From contig NZ_FOYS01000003.1 of the NCBI RefSeq assembly GCF_900115785.1, forward strand, positions 1 through 64,000: a stretch of 64,000 bases of DNA. The letters run 5' to 3'. The translations under genes were made by a program, and so were the position numbers. Each line of letters starts with the position of its first letter. Positions within the stretch are counted from its first letter, which is position 1. Shown here piece after piece: positions 1 through 8,096 of this stretch. The notes beneath the pieces are model-generated. The model saw nothing but the letters and a program-made list of their open reading frames with translations. It did not search any database and was not told the DNA's origin. Source of the stretch: Halogeometricum limi. GTDB taxonomy: Archaea > Halobacteriota > Halobacteria > Halobacteriales > Haloferacaceae.

Positions 1-1237
1 CGATATCGCTGTCTTCCTGCATGGCTTCGGCGACGTCGCGGGTCTGGAACGCGATGGATTCGAGCGTCGCGCGGACGACGTGCTCGCGTCGGGTGCCGCG
101 TGTCATGCCGACGATGGTGCCGCGTGCGCGCTGGTCCCAGTGAGGCGCGCCGAGGCCGGCGAAGGCGGGGACGAAGTAGACGCCGTCGGTGGAGTCGACC
201 GAGCGGGCGAGTTCCTCTGTCTCGGCGGCGTCCTCGATGAGGGTCATATCTTCGAGCCACTCGATAGCGGCGCCGGTGATGAAGATGGAGCCTTCGAGGG
301 CGTACTGGACGGGTTCGCCGGAGCGCTGGAAGCCCACCGTCGTCAGGAGGCCGTTCTCGCTCATGACGGCTTCGTCGCCGGTGTTCATGAGCATGAACGA
401 CCCCGTACCGTAGGTGTTCTTGGCGTCGCCGGCGTCGAAGCAGGTCTGGCCGAACAGAGCGGCCTGTTGGTCGCCGAGTGCGCCGGCGACGGGGATTTCG
501 GCGCCGAGGAAGCCGTCGGCGTCGGTCGAGCCGTAGGTGTCCTCGTCCGACGAGGGTCGGACTTCGGGGAGAAGCGCCTCGGGGACGTTGAACTCGTCTA
601 AGAGTTCGTCGTCCCAGTCCATGTCGTGGATGTTGAACAACATGGTTCGGGAGGCGTTGGTGACGTCGGTGATGTGGTTGCCGGTGAGGTTGTAGATGAC
701 CCACGAGTCGATGGTACCCATCATCAACTCGCCGTCCTCGGCGCGGTCACGGACGTCGTCGGGACGCATGCGCGCGAGTTTGATCTGGTCGGTGTTGTCG
801 AGGAGCCACTCTGCTTTGGTCGCGGAGAAGTACGCGTCGGGCTCGAGACCGGTTTTCTCACGGACCCACTCTTCTTTGCCTTCGTCTTGGAGTTTCTCGA
901 TGCGGTCGGTGGTGCGCCGGTCCTGCCAGACGATGGCGTTGGCGATTGGTTTGCCGGTTTCGCGGTCCCAGATGAGGGTGGTTTCGCGCTGGTTGGTGAT
1001 GCCGATAGCCTCGAGTTGCTCTGCGTCGAGGTCGGCTTCGTCGAGAGCGTCGAGGATGACGGCCTCGGTGTTCTCCCAAATCTCTTCGGGGTCGTGTTCG
1101 ACCCAGCCGGGTTCGGGGTAGATCTGTTCGTGTTTTCGGTACGCGTTGGCGACGACTCGCCCGTCGTGGTCGAAGACCATGAAACGGGTTCCGGTGGTGC
1201 CTTGGTCGATAGCACCGACGTATGTGTCTTGGCTCAT
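1..1237 (-). CDS. glpK: Glycerol kinase, C-terminus cut off by window edge
   Basis: Phosphorylates glycerol with ATP to glycerol 3-phosphate, the entry step of glycerol use in haloarchaea. The ATG at 1235-1237 opens a protein whose first 411 residues are in the window. The usual length is about 510, so roughly 100 C-terminal residues lie beyond base 1. FGGY-kinase signatures are clear: GAIDQGTTGTR at residues 8-18 (phosphate-binding loop), NQRETT near 82-87 (glycerol-binding Arg-Glu) and GDQQAALFG near 245 (catalytic Asp region). The next gene to the right points the other way, so this gene has its own promoter, probably the TATA-like site at 1305-1310. Downstream partners such as glpABC would lie outside the window. 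Confidence 0.95.
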   Translation of the reverse strand, partial: MSQDTYVGAIDQGTTGTRFMVFDHDGRVVANAYRKHEQIYPEPGWVEHDPEEIWENTEAVILDALDEADLDAEQLEAIGITNQRETTLIWDRETGKPIANAIVWQDRRTTDRIEKLQDEGKEEWVREKTGLEPDAYFSATKAEWLLDNTDQIKLARMRPDDVRDRAEDGELMMGTIDSWVIYNLTGNHITDVTNASRTMLFNIHDMDWDDELLDEFNVPEALLPEVRPSSDEDTYGSTDADGFLGAEIPVAGALGDQQAALFGQTCFDAGDAKNTYGTGSFMLMNTGDEAVMSENGLLTTVGFQRSGEPVQYALEGSIFITGAAIEWLEDMTLIEDAAETEELARSVDSTDGVYFVPAFAGLGAPHWDQRARGTIVGMTRGTRREHVVRATLESIAFQTRDVAEAMQEDSDI

Positions 1238-1291
1238 TGTGGATCAGTCACGGCACAACTTTACTCTCGGTGCCGCGCTCTGAATAAGAAT

Positions 1292-1310
1292 ATCATATGT
1301 TCATGATAAA
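1292..1310 (-). promoter_or_regulatory. TATA-like element and overlapping palindrome upstream of glpK
   Basis: On the minus strand TTTATC (1305-1310) lies about 70 bases before the glpK ATG. A palindrome with arms ATCAT/ATGAT (1292-1296 and 1303-1307) overlaps it on the downstream side. A repressor bound there would block the pre-initiation complex. No regulator can be named from the sequence; the arms do not match the TrmB-type TACT/GAGTA pattern. Confidence 0.4.
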
Positions 1311-1319
1311 TCTTTCTGT

Positions 1320-1755
1320 CTGAGGCAGGTGGTCTCACACCACTCGGGGGACCAGTTCCTCTGGAGAACGGGTGTGGTGGCGGGTGAATCCGGAGTTCGC
1401 GACACGAACGCCGACTTCTCGCGTCCGCCGTTCGAGTTCACGTCCTGTTACGTGACTATCACGAACGGCGTACACGTCTGATATTCATCGATTGGGTATC
1501 GGTACTGGTAGAAAAAACCGAACGGTCGACGGCGGCGCCGATTCCCGCTATCGGTCCCGTACTGTCGCGAACCTCGGACGACAGAGTCTCGCTCGCGTGC
1601 CACCGTTCGGCCCCACCCGGGGCACGGTACCCGTCGGTACGAACCAACTCGACGGTCGTTCGACCCGCTCTGCGGCCGGATTCTCTCCGCTTCCGCGGCT
1701 TCCTCTTCCACCGCACCCCTTTCAATATCGTTATTGATACTGAGAACCCTAGAGT
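1320..1755. other. Non-coding stretch between glpK and archaellin gene
   Basis: I see no convincing gene here. The open frames on both strands give Arg/Pro-rich translations without family features. A small hairpin (GTGGT/ACCAC, 1329-1343) lies at the left. An AT-rich patch at 1721-1740, containing TTATTGATA, is a plausible TATA region for the archaellin gene about 25-40 bases further on. Confidence 0.5.
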
Positions 1756-1763
1756 AATGATGA

Positions 1764-2447
1764 ATGAATGTCTACTGTTGCGATATGGACTTGGTCTGTG
1801 GCGGGGAGTCGTCCGAGGAGAGGGGGAGTCGCGGACAGGTTGGTATCGGTACGCTCATCGTGTTCATCGCGATGGTTCTGGTCTCTGCGGTCGCCGCGGG
1901 CGTCCTCATCAACACGGCCGCATCGCTTCAAGCGACGGCCGAGAACGTCGGCAAAGAGAGCATGGACAGAGTCGTCAACGGCGTGGAAGTCGTCACGGCG
2001 GCCGCACACATCACTCCCGAGGTGGATAACGACGTCGAGAACGGTACCGTCGACACCATTCGCCTCTGGGTCCGGCCCCGTCCCGCCGCGGGCGACATCA
2101 ACGTGTCTCGACTGACCGTCAAGTGGGTCGGCGACGAGGCCGGGACGACGCTCACGTTCGCGGGAGAGACGCCTACTGCACCCTCCACGGCCAGCGACGC
2201 ACACACCACGTTCAACGCCAGCGAGAGTATCGGCGACGGCGACCACATTCTCGAACGCGGCGAGGAGTTCATCCTCTATCTGAACGTCTCGCAGATCGAG
2301 AGCCAAGACTCCGACCCGACGAACCTGGTCACGCTTCGTCCGGGTGACCGCGCCACGGCCGAACTCACCGTCGCGACGGGGAGTACGTCCGCCACGTACC
2401 TCACCGTACCGGATTACACCGGCAACGCGACGTACGTCCCTCTCTGA
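1764..2447 (+). CDS. Archaellin (archaeal flagellin), stand-alone
   Basis: Structural subunit of the archaellum filament, exported with a class III (type IV pilin-like) signal peptide. The mark is RGQVGIGTLIVFIAMVLVSA: a short charged leader ending in Gly-Gln before a long hydrophobic helix that packs the filament core. The rest (about residues 60-227) is an acidic beta-rich outer domain with several Asn-X-Ser/Thr sites. At 227 residues it is of normal archaellin size. A second in-frame ATG at 1785 would give a more typical short leader, so the true start could be either. No other archaellum or chemotaxis genes are nearby, so this is an orphan copy, possibly a minor or alternative filament subunit. 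Confidence 0.85.
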   Translation: MNVYCCDMDLVCGGESSEERGSRGQVGIGTLIVFIAMVLVSAVAAGVLINTAASLQATAENVGKESMDRVVNGVEVVTAAAHITPEVDNDVENGTVDTIRLWVRPRPAAGDINVSRLTVKWVGDEAGTTLTFAGETPTAPSTASDAHTTFNASESIGDGDHILERGEEFILYLNVSQIESQDSDPTNLVTLRPGDRATAELTVATGSTSATYLTVPDYTGNATYVPL

Positions 2448-2537
2448 CCCGTTTGCGCCGGCACTACGTCGTCTCCTCTCTCTTCTCTCCGGACCGTCGC
2501 GCAACGCTCCGCGTTCGGGCTTGACGCGACTCCGTCC

Positions 2538-3131
2538 TCACTCGCTTCCGGCGCTGAGTCGTTCGTACTGCTCGCGGAACCGAGACGCACAGGACGAACA
2601 GCAGAAGTGGTACTGTTTGTCGCCGATTCGCTCGGACTCGCCTTCGCTCGTCACGGTGTTTCCGCACTCCGCGCAGGTGAGTGCGAACTCCGTCCCGCCG
2701 ACGCTGGGTGTCCACTCCGTCTCCGAGACGAGTGTCACCTCGTAGTCGGCGACGCGCGTGAGGTCGACGACGTCACCCAAGTGGCCGCGGACGTCGTCCG
2801 CCCGGAGTCGCGCGGAGAAGACCACGTCGCCCTCGACGGTGACGAACACGTGTTCGACGGCGTCGGATGCGCGAAGTGCGTCTCGAATCGCCGCCGTCTC
2901 CGTCGCGGAGACGTCGAGGCGGACGAGGACGGGGACGCCGGAGCGGAGTTGTGAGCGGTCTATCTCGACGGTGAACCGCTGTATCACGCCCGATTCTTTG
3001 AGTTTATCCACCCGGTCGGAGACGGCGGGCGGCGAGAGTCCGACTCGTTCTGCGATGTCGCTGAACGGCCGTCTCGCGTCTTCGGTGAGGAGTTCGAGTA
3101 TCTGTACGTCCGTCTCGTCCAACTCGCGCAT
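2538..3131 (-). CDS. Lrp/AsnC-type regulator with C-terminal TRASH metal-sensing domain
   Basis: Transcription regulator likely responding to copper or a similar metal. Residues 1-60 are a winged helix of the Lrp/AsnC type (MRELDETDVQILELLTEDAR, then GLSPPAVSDRVDKLKESGVI). Residues 60-140 resemble the Lrp ligand/oligomer domain. Residues 150-197 are a TRASH domain with CAEC followed by HFCCSSC, a Cys-rich metal site. Haloarchaeal Lrp-TRASH proteins are known to control copper export genes. A CopZ-like HMA protein lies 1.6 kb away (4688-4891), which fits a metal role, although no copper ATPase is in the window. The ATG at 3131 is the only good start; the gene is monocistronic. Confidence 0.9.
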   Translation of the reverse strand: MRELDETDVQILELLTEDARRPFSDIAERVGLSPPAVSDRVDKLKESGVIQRFTVEIDRSQLRSGVPVLVRLDVSATETAAIRDALRASDAVEHVFVTVEGDVVFSARLRADDVRGHLGDVVDLTRVADYEVTLVSETEWTPSVGGTEFALTCAECGNTVTSEGESERIGDKQYHFCCSSCASRFREQYERLSAGSE

Positions 3132-3375
3132 ACGAGACTAGTCCGTTTTGTTCCACATAGCGTTTGGCCTCGATTACCAGTGTATTATGCCGTCTGTACT
3201 CGCGGAAACTTTTCTTTCGAAGGCCCGTCGGATTCGAGTCGCCGTTCGTCGCTTCTCGCTCGTGTTCGAGTGAATCTACGAACCGTCAGTTACACGACTG
3301 CTACCGTCGTTCTTCGGTGGTCTATAACGAAACCGGTCGAACGTCCTCGTATTCGTAGAGGTCACGGAAATCATA

Positions 3376-4578
3376 ATGAATCGCCAACTGACAGTCGCGC
3401 TCGTCGCCGTCGTCGCCGTCGTCGCCGCCGCGGGTGGTGCCGTCCTCTTTACCGACCAGTCCGGTGGAGAAGACGTCTCCCCCGCGGCGGCCGACGAGGC
3501 CGCGGCGGTCGAGCAGTCGACGCCGACACCGCAGTCGAGCCAACAGACCGAACAACCGACGCAGACGTCCGCAGAGACGGACTCGTCGTCCGAAGAGACG
3601 TCGACCGAGGAGTCCGACGACGACTCCTCCGTCGAGCGAGCGAACGACCCCCCGACGGCCGACGCCGGTGAGAACCGGACCGTCCGCGAGTGGGTCCGCG
3701 TGACGCTCGACGCCTCGCAGTCGGCCGACGCCGACTCCGACGGCGACCTGACGTACCGATGGTCGCAGGTCGCGGGCCCGTCGGTCGACCTGGCCGAGTC
3801 CGACACGGCGACACCGAACTTCCTCGCACCCGACGTGAGAGAACGGACCAACCTCACCTTCGCCGTCACCGTCACCGACGCCGACGGTGCGACGGCGACG
3901 GACACGGTGACCATCACCGTCCGTCTGCCCAAGACGTCCAGCGACACCGCGAAGAAGACGGAGACGCCCACGGACGAGAACAACTCGACCGACGAGGGCG
4001 ACTCGACGGATAGCGACGACTCGTCCGACGACGGCGACACCGCGAACGACGGTGACTCGTCGACCGACGACGACGCCGCGAACTCCGGCACGACGAAAGA
4101 AGACATCGCGCAGGCGAAATTCGGCTCCGACTACGAGAGCCTGAACGCCGCCGAAGCGGCCACCGTCTACGAGATTCACTTCCGCCACTCCGAGGGCGAC
4201 TGGGACCCCGAGAGCGTCCAGACTCGCGACGAACTCGCACGGAGCGAGTACGGCACGGAGTTCGAGAACCTCGAATTCGACGCCCGCGTGGACGTCCAAT
4301 CGACGTTCGACGCCCAGTTCGGCGACACCGGCGGGGCCATCTCGAAAGACGAGATTTCGCAGGCCAAGTGGGACCACGACTTCGACGAACTCAGCAACGA
4401 GTCCGCCGGTCAGATCACCGAACTGTACGACCGACAACCGTGGGAGTCCCGCGAGACGTCGAAGATACGCACCCGCGAGCAGTGGGCCAACAGCCTCTAC
4501 CGCTCCGAACTCTCGGACCTGACCCGCGACGCGCGACTCGAAGTCGAACGCCGCTACAACAACCAGTTCGCGGACTGA
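3376..4578 (+). CDS. Secreted/anchored PKD-domain protein with four C-terminal repeats
   Basis: Extracellular protein of unknown role. Residues 5-25 are a hydrophobic signal or anchor helix, then an acidic Ser/Thr/Glu linker (30-90). Residues 90-185 are one PKD-type beta domain (PPTADAGENRTV, then LTYRWSQVAGPSV and FAVTVTDADGATATDTVT), usually an adhesion or spacer fold outside the cell. A second acidic linker follows. Residues about 240-400 hold four related helical units of 35-40 residues, each with the pattern [DE]-x-[AI]-x-x-x-[YF/W]-x-x-[ED]-[FY/L]-x-x-L ending near a Tyr/Phe-x-x-Gln; examples are AQAKFGSDYESLN and ARSEYGTEFENLE. No C-terminal sorting signal is seen. It lies between two metal-linked genes, but nothing in the protein suggests metal binding. 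Confidence 0.75.
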   Translation: MNRQLTVALVAVVAVVAAAGGAVLFTDQSGGEDVSPAAADEAAAVEQSTPTPQSSQQTEQPTQTSAETDSSSEETSTEESDDDSSVERANDPPTADAGENRTVREWVRVTLDASQSADADSDGDLTYRWSQVAGPSVDLAESDTATPNFLAPDVRERTNLTFAVTVTDADGATATDTVTITVRLPKTSSDTAKKTETPTDENNSTDEGDSTDSDDSSDDGDTANDGDSSTDDDAANSGTTKEDIAQAKFGSDYESLNAAEAATVYEIHFRHSEGDWDPESVQTRDELARSEYGTEFENLEFDARVDVQSTFDAQFGDTGGAISKDEISQAKWDHDFDELSNESAGQITELYDRQPWESRETSKIRTREQWANSLYRSELSDLTRDARLEVERRYNNQFAD

Positions 4579-4687
4579 CCGTCGTCGGCCACCCCGCGAA
4601 CCCGACTCACTTTCGTTTCTTCGGTTCTCTGACCGGTCGGACTGTGGTTTCACAAGAGAAAGGAGCATAAGACTGGAACCACAAACG

Positions 4688-4891
4688 ATGCGTATGGGTC
4701 AGACACTCACCGTCGAAGGGATGAGCTGTGGACACTGCGAACAGACCGTCGAAGACGCGCTCTCGGGCGTCTCCGGCGTCGAATCCGCCTCCGCGGACCA
4801 CGAGTCGTCCTCGGTCACCGTCGAAGGCGACGCCGACGCGGCCGAACTCGTCTCCGCCGTCGAAGAGGCCGGCTACGACGCCTCGGCGTAG
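4688..4891 (+). CDS. Heavy-metal-associated (HMA) domain protein, CopZ-like
   Basis: Small cytoplasmic metal carrier, probably for Cu(I). Its 67 residues are a single ferredoxin-like HMA domain with the metal site MSCGHC at residues 12-17 (the classical MxCxxC) and the usual ending EEAGYDA. Such proteins pass copper to P-type ATPases or buffer it. The Lrp-TRASH regulator 1.6 kb upstream is a plausible controller; in other haloarchaea this regulator type and HMA carriers belong to one copper response. The ATG at 4694 (third codon) is an alternative start. The acidic face is typical of a halophile. Confidence 0.92.
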   Translation: MRMGQTLTVEGMSCGHCEQTVEDALSGVSGVESASADHESSSVTVEGDADAAELVSAVEEAGYDASA

Positions 4892-4963
4892 TCGTCCAGT
4901 ATTACGATTTTCTCGCGACGTACTAACGAAGCGTAGATACGTGGAGTCTGCCACCGTCGGACC

Positions 4964-6190
4964 GTGTCACGGTCCGTCGACTCCGCCCGGACGCGAAGCG
5001 TCCTGAAGTACTACGTCTACAAGGCGACGACGGCGGTGGAGTTCTACCGCCCCGTGATGTATCTGTACTTCTACTCGTCGGGCCTCTCGTTCGTTCAAAT
5101 CGCGCTGTTGGAGGCCATCTACAACGTCACGACCGTCTTGGGGGAAGTGCCGACGGGGTATCTCGGAGACAGGGTCGGGCGGCGGAACAGCCTCCTCCTC
5201 GGGACGACGCTCATCACGTTCACGCTCGTCGGGTTGGGTCTCGCGGCGTCGTTCCCGGCGTTCGCCGTCCTCTACGCCTGCTGGTCGCTCGGCTACGCGT
5301 TCCGCTCGGGAACCGAAGACGCGTGGGTGTACGAGACGCTCGGCGACGCCGCCTCCGAGGGAGCGTTCACGCACGTCCGCGGACGCGGACAGTCCGTCGC
5401 CCTCGTCGTCGGCGTCGGTGCGTCGCTCCTCGGGGGCTACCTCGGCGCGGTGAACCTCGCGTACCCGTTCTTCGTCGCCGCCGCCGTCACCGCCCTCGGC
5501 GTCGCCGTCCTCCTCACGCTGTCGGACCCCGACGAGTACGCGTCCAGACAGACGCTCGGCGTCCGCGAGTCGCTCCGAATCACTCGCGAGGTGCTCTCGC
5601 GTCCGACGCTTCGGGCGTTCGTCGTCTACTACTACGTCCTGTTCTCCGCCGTCTCGTACCTCGTGTTCATCTTCCTGCAACCGGTGTTCGAGTCCGTCGT
5701 CTCCGACTACGCCCTCCCGTTCCGCGTCGAGACGCTCCTCGGCGGGTTCTACGCGCTGTCGAACCTCCTGTCTGCGGCCGTGAGCTACCGCCTCGAACGG
5801 ATACGCGAGGTCGTCGGGGTGCGCCGGTGGTTCCTCGCGCTTCCCTTCGTCGTCGGCGGCGGCCTCGCCACCGCCTCCGTCACACCCGCGCTCTTGGTCC
5901 CCGTGCTCTTTCTCACGCGCGTCGTCGTCGAACCGACGCGCTCGCTCGCCGGGCAGTACGTCAACGACCGCATCGAGACGCTCGGCCGCGCGACGGTGTT
6001 GAGCGCGATGGCGATGGCCGGTGGTCTCACCGTGATACCGTTTCAACTCGCCGGTGGCGCGGTCTCAGACGCTGCCTCGCCGAGTCTCGCACTCGCCCTC
6101 GCCGGCGGCGTCCTCGTCGTCGGGTCGGCGCTCGTCCTCCTCTGGGAGTCGCCGCTTCGGACTCCGGCCGAGTCGACGACGGAAGCGTGA
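4964..6190 (+). CDS. Major facilitator superfamily transporter
   Basis: Integral membrane transporter of about 408 residues with roughly 12 hydrophobic helices. The MFS loop 2-3 signature GYLGDRVGRRN is at residues 65-75, and a related pattern (RSGTEDAWVYETLGD) follows helix 4, as in drug/unknown-substrate MFS families. The chosen start is the GTG at 4964. No substrate can be given. Only 72 bases separate it from the HMA gene, so cotranscription is possible, but the family does not imply copper transport. It has no binding-protein or soluble partner. Confidence 0.88.
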   Translation: MSRSVDSARTRSVLKYYVYKATTAVEFYRPVMYLYFYSSGLSFVQIALLEAIYNVTTVLGEVPTGYLGDRVGRRNSLLLGTTLITFTLVGLGLAASFPAFAVLYACWSLGYAFRSGTEDAWVYETLGDAASEGAFTHVRGRGQSVALVVGVGASLLGGYLGAVNLAYPFFVAAAVTALGVAVLLTLSDPDEYASRQTLGVRESLRITREVLSRPTLRAFVVYYYVLFSAVSYLVFIFLQPVFESVVSDYALPFRVETLLGGFYALSNLLSAAVSYRLERIREVVGVRRWFLALPFVVGGGLATASVTPALLVPVLFLTRVVVEPTRSLAGQYVNDRIETLGRATVLSAMAMAGGLTVIPFQLAGGAVSDAASPSLALALAGGVLVVGSALVLLWESPLRTPAESTTEA

Positions 6191-6243
6191 CTCTCGCTCT
6201 CGGTCGAAGCGACTACCCGTCGGCCGCCCGTGGCTCCCGTACC

Positions 6244-6432
6244 GTGACCGGTCTCGGAACGCTTCCACTTCGGAGAATAGCACGTTACACGGTGGTCACG
6301 GCGCTGTTCGCGAGCGTAATCGGATTCGTCCGCGAGGGCAGCGTTGGCGGTGGCGTCGCCCTCGGCGTCGCCGCCGGAGTCGGAGCAGCTGTCGGTCTCC
6401 TCGGGTTCGAAATCGTGCAGGGCTACCGATAG
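6244..6432 (+). CDS. Small two-helix membrane protein, unknown
   Basis: A 62-residue frame from GTG 6244, 53 bases after the MFS gene on the same strand. It has a basic N-terminus and two hydrophobic segments, one near residues 15-30 (VVTALFASVIGF) and one Gly/Ala-rich near 35-55 (VALGVAAGVGAAVGLLGFE). I do not recognise a family. Hydrophobicity, spacing and lack of a better frame support it, but it could be non-coding; the same frame is open much further upstream inside the MFS gene. Confidence 0.5.
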   Translation: MTGLGTLPLRRIARYTVVTALFASVIGFVREGSVGGGVALGVAAGVGAAVGLLGFEIVQGYR

Positions 6433-6444
6433 CGAGTCTGAGAA

Positions 6445-6530
6445 CTATAGTAGCGTCTGCAACTGTCTACTCACCCGGCCGCACGCCGTCGTACGGTCGA
6501 GTGAGTGATGACTTGCAAACGCTACTATAG
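6445..6530. repeat. 86-bp MITE-like element with 30-bp terminal inverted repeats
   Basis: The left arm 6445-6474 begins CTATAGTAGCGTCTGCAA; the right arm 6501-6530 ends TTGCAAACGCTACTATAG. The outer 12 bases match perfectly (CTATAGTAGCGT) and the arms match at about 24 of 30 positions, around a 26-base centre. No coding capacity and no obvious target duplication are seen. The form is that of a miniature inverted-repeat element moved by a transposase encoded elsewhere. It sits just before the methyltransferase start and could add a hairpin to that leader. Confidence 0.7.
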
Positions 6531-6582
6531 CCGAGACGGCCGTCACCGACGCCTTTTACGACGCGCCCGACGGAGAGGGACC

Positions 6583-7236
6583 GTGACTCGCGAGAAGCGT
6601 GGCCGACGCGTCTACGACTGGTGGAGCGACCATCAGCGCCTGTTCGGCGTCCTCTCGCGACTGCTCCTGTTCGGGAAGGGCGACGCCGCGCGCGCCCGGG
6701 GCGTGGCTTCGCTCGCGCTCTCGCCGGGCGACGCCGTCCTCGACGTGGGGTGCGGTCCCGGCGTCAACTTCCCGGCGCTCCGCGAGGACGTCGGCCCCGC
6801 GGGAGCCGTCGTCGGCGTCGACGACAGCGAGGGGATGTGCCGACGCGCGCGCACGCGAATCGCCGAGAACGGGTGGCAGAACGTCCACGTCGTCCGCGCG
6901 GACGCCGCTCGCGTGCCGGTCGGTGGCCCGAACGCGCCGTTCGATGCCGCCTACGCGACGCTCTCGCTCACCGCGATGCCGGACGCCGAACGCGTGGTTC
7001 GCGCCGTTCACGACGCGCTTCGCCCGGGTGGGCGGTTCGTCGTCGTGGACACGCGACCGATTCAGGACGCGCCCTGGGACCGACTCAATCCGCTTTTCAC
7101 GCCGCTGTCGGAGTTCGCGACCAACTGGCACCCCGACGCGGACGTGGTCGGCGCACTGGACGACGCGTTCGCGTCGTGTTCCGTCACCGAGTACAACGGC
7201 GGGACGCTGTACGTGGCGACGGCGACGAAGTCCTGA
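6583..7236 (+). CDS. Class I SAM-dependent methyltransferase
   Basis: Cytoplasmic methyltransferase of 217 residues, substrate unknown. The SAM-binding motif I, VLDVGCGPGVN, is near residues 47-57. An acidic residue for the ribose (VVGVDDSEGM) follows, then motif DAARVPV and PFDAAYATLSLTAMPD as the post-motif region, and RPGGRFVVVDTRP as motif III. The layout is that of small UbiE/ArsM-like enzymes. The GTG at 6583 is chosen because it follows the MITE and begins the conserved N-terminus; the frame stays open upstream into the inverted repeat, but that part does not look coding. No operon partner. Confidence 0.85.
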   Translation: MTREKRGRRVYDWWSDHQRLFGVLSRLLLFGKGDAARARGVASLALSPGDAVLDVGCGPGVNFPALREDVGPAGAVVGVDDSEGMCRRARTRIAENGWQNVHVVRADAARVPVGGPNAPFDAAYATLSLTAMPDAERVVRAVHDALRPGGRFVVVDTRPIQDAPWDRLNPLFTPLSEFATNWHPDADVVGALDDAFASCSVTEYNGGTLYVATATKS

Positions 7237-7242
7237 GGGGAG

Positions 7243-7983
7243 TCAGTCTGCGCCCTGCGCGTTCGACGCGTCGGTGTCGTCACCCATCTCCGCGGGGTTA
7301 CTCATTCCCTCTTTGACGCCCGCGACGATGAGGCCGACGTTCACCGGGTACGCCGCGAGGAACCCGACCGACAGGGAGAACGCGAGACCGCCCCAGAACA
7401 GCGGTTCGGTGATTTTCGCGCCGCCGGCGAGGAGCAGGTCGGTTCCGATGGCGGCTATCTCCATGATGGTGATACTCGGCGTCTCGCTGTAGAGCGCGTC
7501 CATCACGGCTTCCGAGAAGCCGACGCCGTCCTGCATTAGCGGTCCGACGGTGAGCGCGAACCCGAAGAGGTACGCGAGCGAGAACGTGGCCGCCGCCGTC
7601 AGGAGCGTACTCTCGACGGCGAGGACACCAATCATGAGAACGAACCCGGTCACCTCGCCCGCCCCGCATCCGGAGTAACAGTGGGCGGTCGACCGGAATC
7701 CGCGTCGCCAGATGGAGTCGTGCGGTATCTGCGTCCGGCCGGTGTACCAGTACACCGCGAGGCCGAACGGCCCGGAGTAGAGGACGACGAGCGTCCAGAC
7801 GGCCTTCATCAGCGACCCGAGTTCCTCGTTGCGGTTCCAGAGGTCCCACCAGAGGACGCCCAGCGTGACGGCGACGAGAACCGCCCACCCGGTCAGCACC
7901 GCCGGGTCGGACAGTATCGGCACCAGTAGCTCTCGGGCCGGTTCGAACGCTTGCTCTACGCTTCGCACGAACTGGTCGAGCAT
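7243..7983 (-). CDS. DUF4396-like multi-pass membrane protein
   Basis: A 246-residue membrane protein with an N-terminal amphipathic stretch and about six hydrophobic segments. The conserved patch HCYSGCGAGEVTG, followed by a helix, is typical of the DUF4396 family, whose members have a His/Cys motif suggestive of metal or copper transfer but no proven function. A second conserved loop is GPLMQDGVGF. The ATG at 7981-7983 is chosen; the frame runs further upstream, but those residues are Arg-rich and lack support. It converges on the methyltransferase gene with 6 bases between stops and diverges from the next gene. Confidence 0.75.
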   Translation of the reverse strand: MLDQFVRSVEQAFEPARELLVPILSDPAVLTGWAVLVAVTLGVLWWDLWNRNEELGSLMKAVWTLVVLYSGPFGLAVYWYTGRTQIPHDSIWRRGFRSTAHCYSGCGAGEVTGFVLMIGVLAVESTLLTAAATFSLAYLFGFALTVGPLMQDGVGFSEAVMDALYSETPSITIMEIAAIGTDLLLAGGAKITEPLFWGGLAFSLSVGFLAAYPVNVGLIVAGVKEGMSNPAEMGDDTDASNAQGAD

Positions 7984-8096
7984 GTCGACAGGCAGTCCGA
8001 ACGGGAGGACCAAAGACTCGTTGGCCGCCGCAGTGCGAGTACCCCGGGAACGAAGCCGTCGCTCGACACGCGGGTCGAGACGCCGCCGACAACGGT

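Noticed and set aside
1448-1737. Short frames on both strands in the glpK-archaellin gap
   Set aside because: Arg-rich translations, no start context or family feature; they mirror one another as expected from GC-rich DNA.
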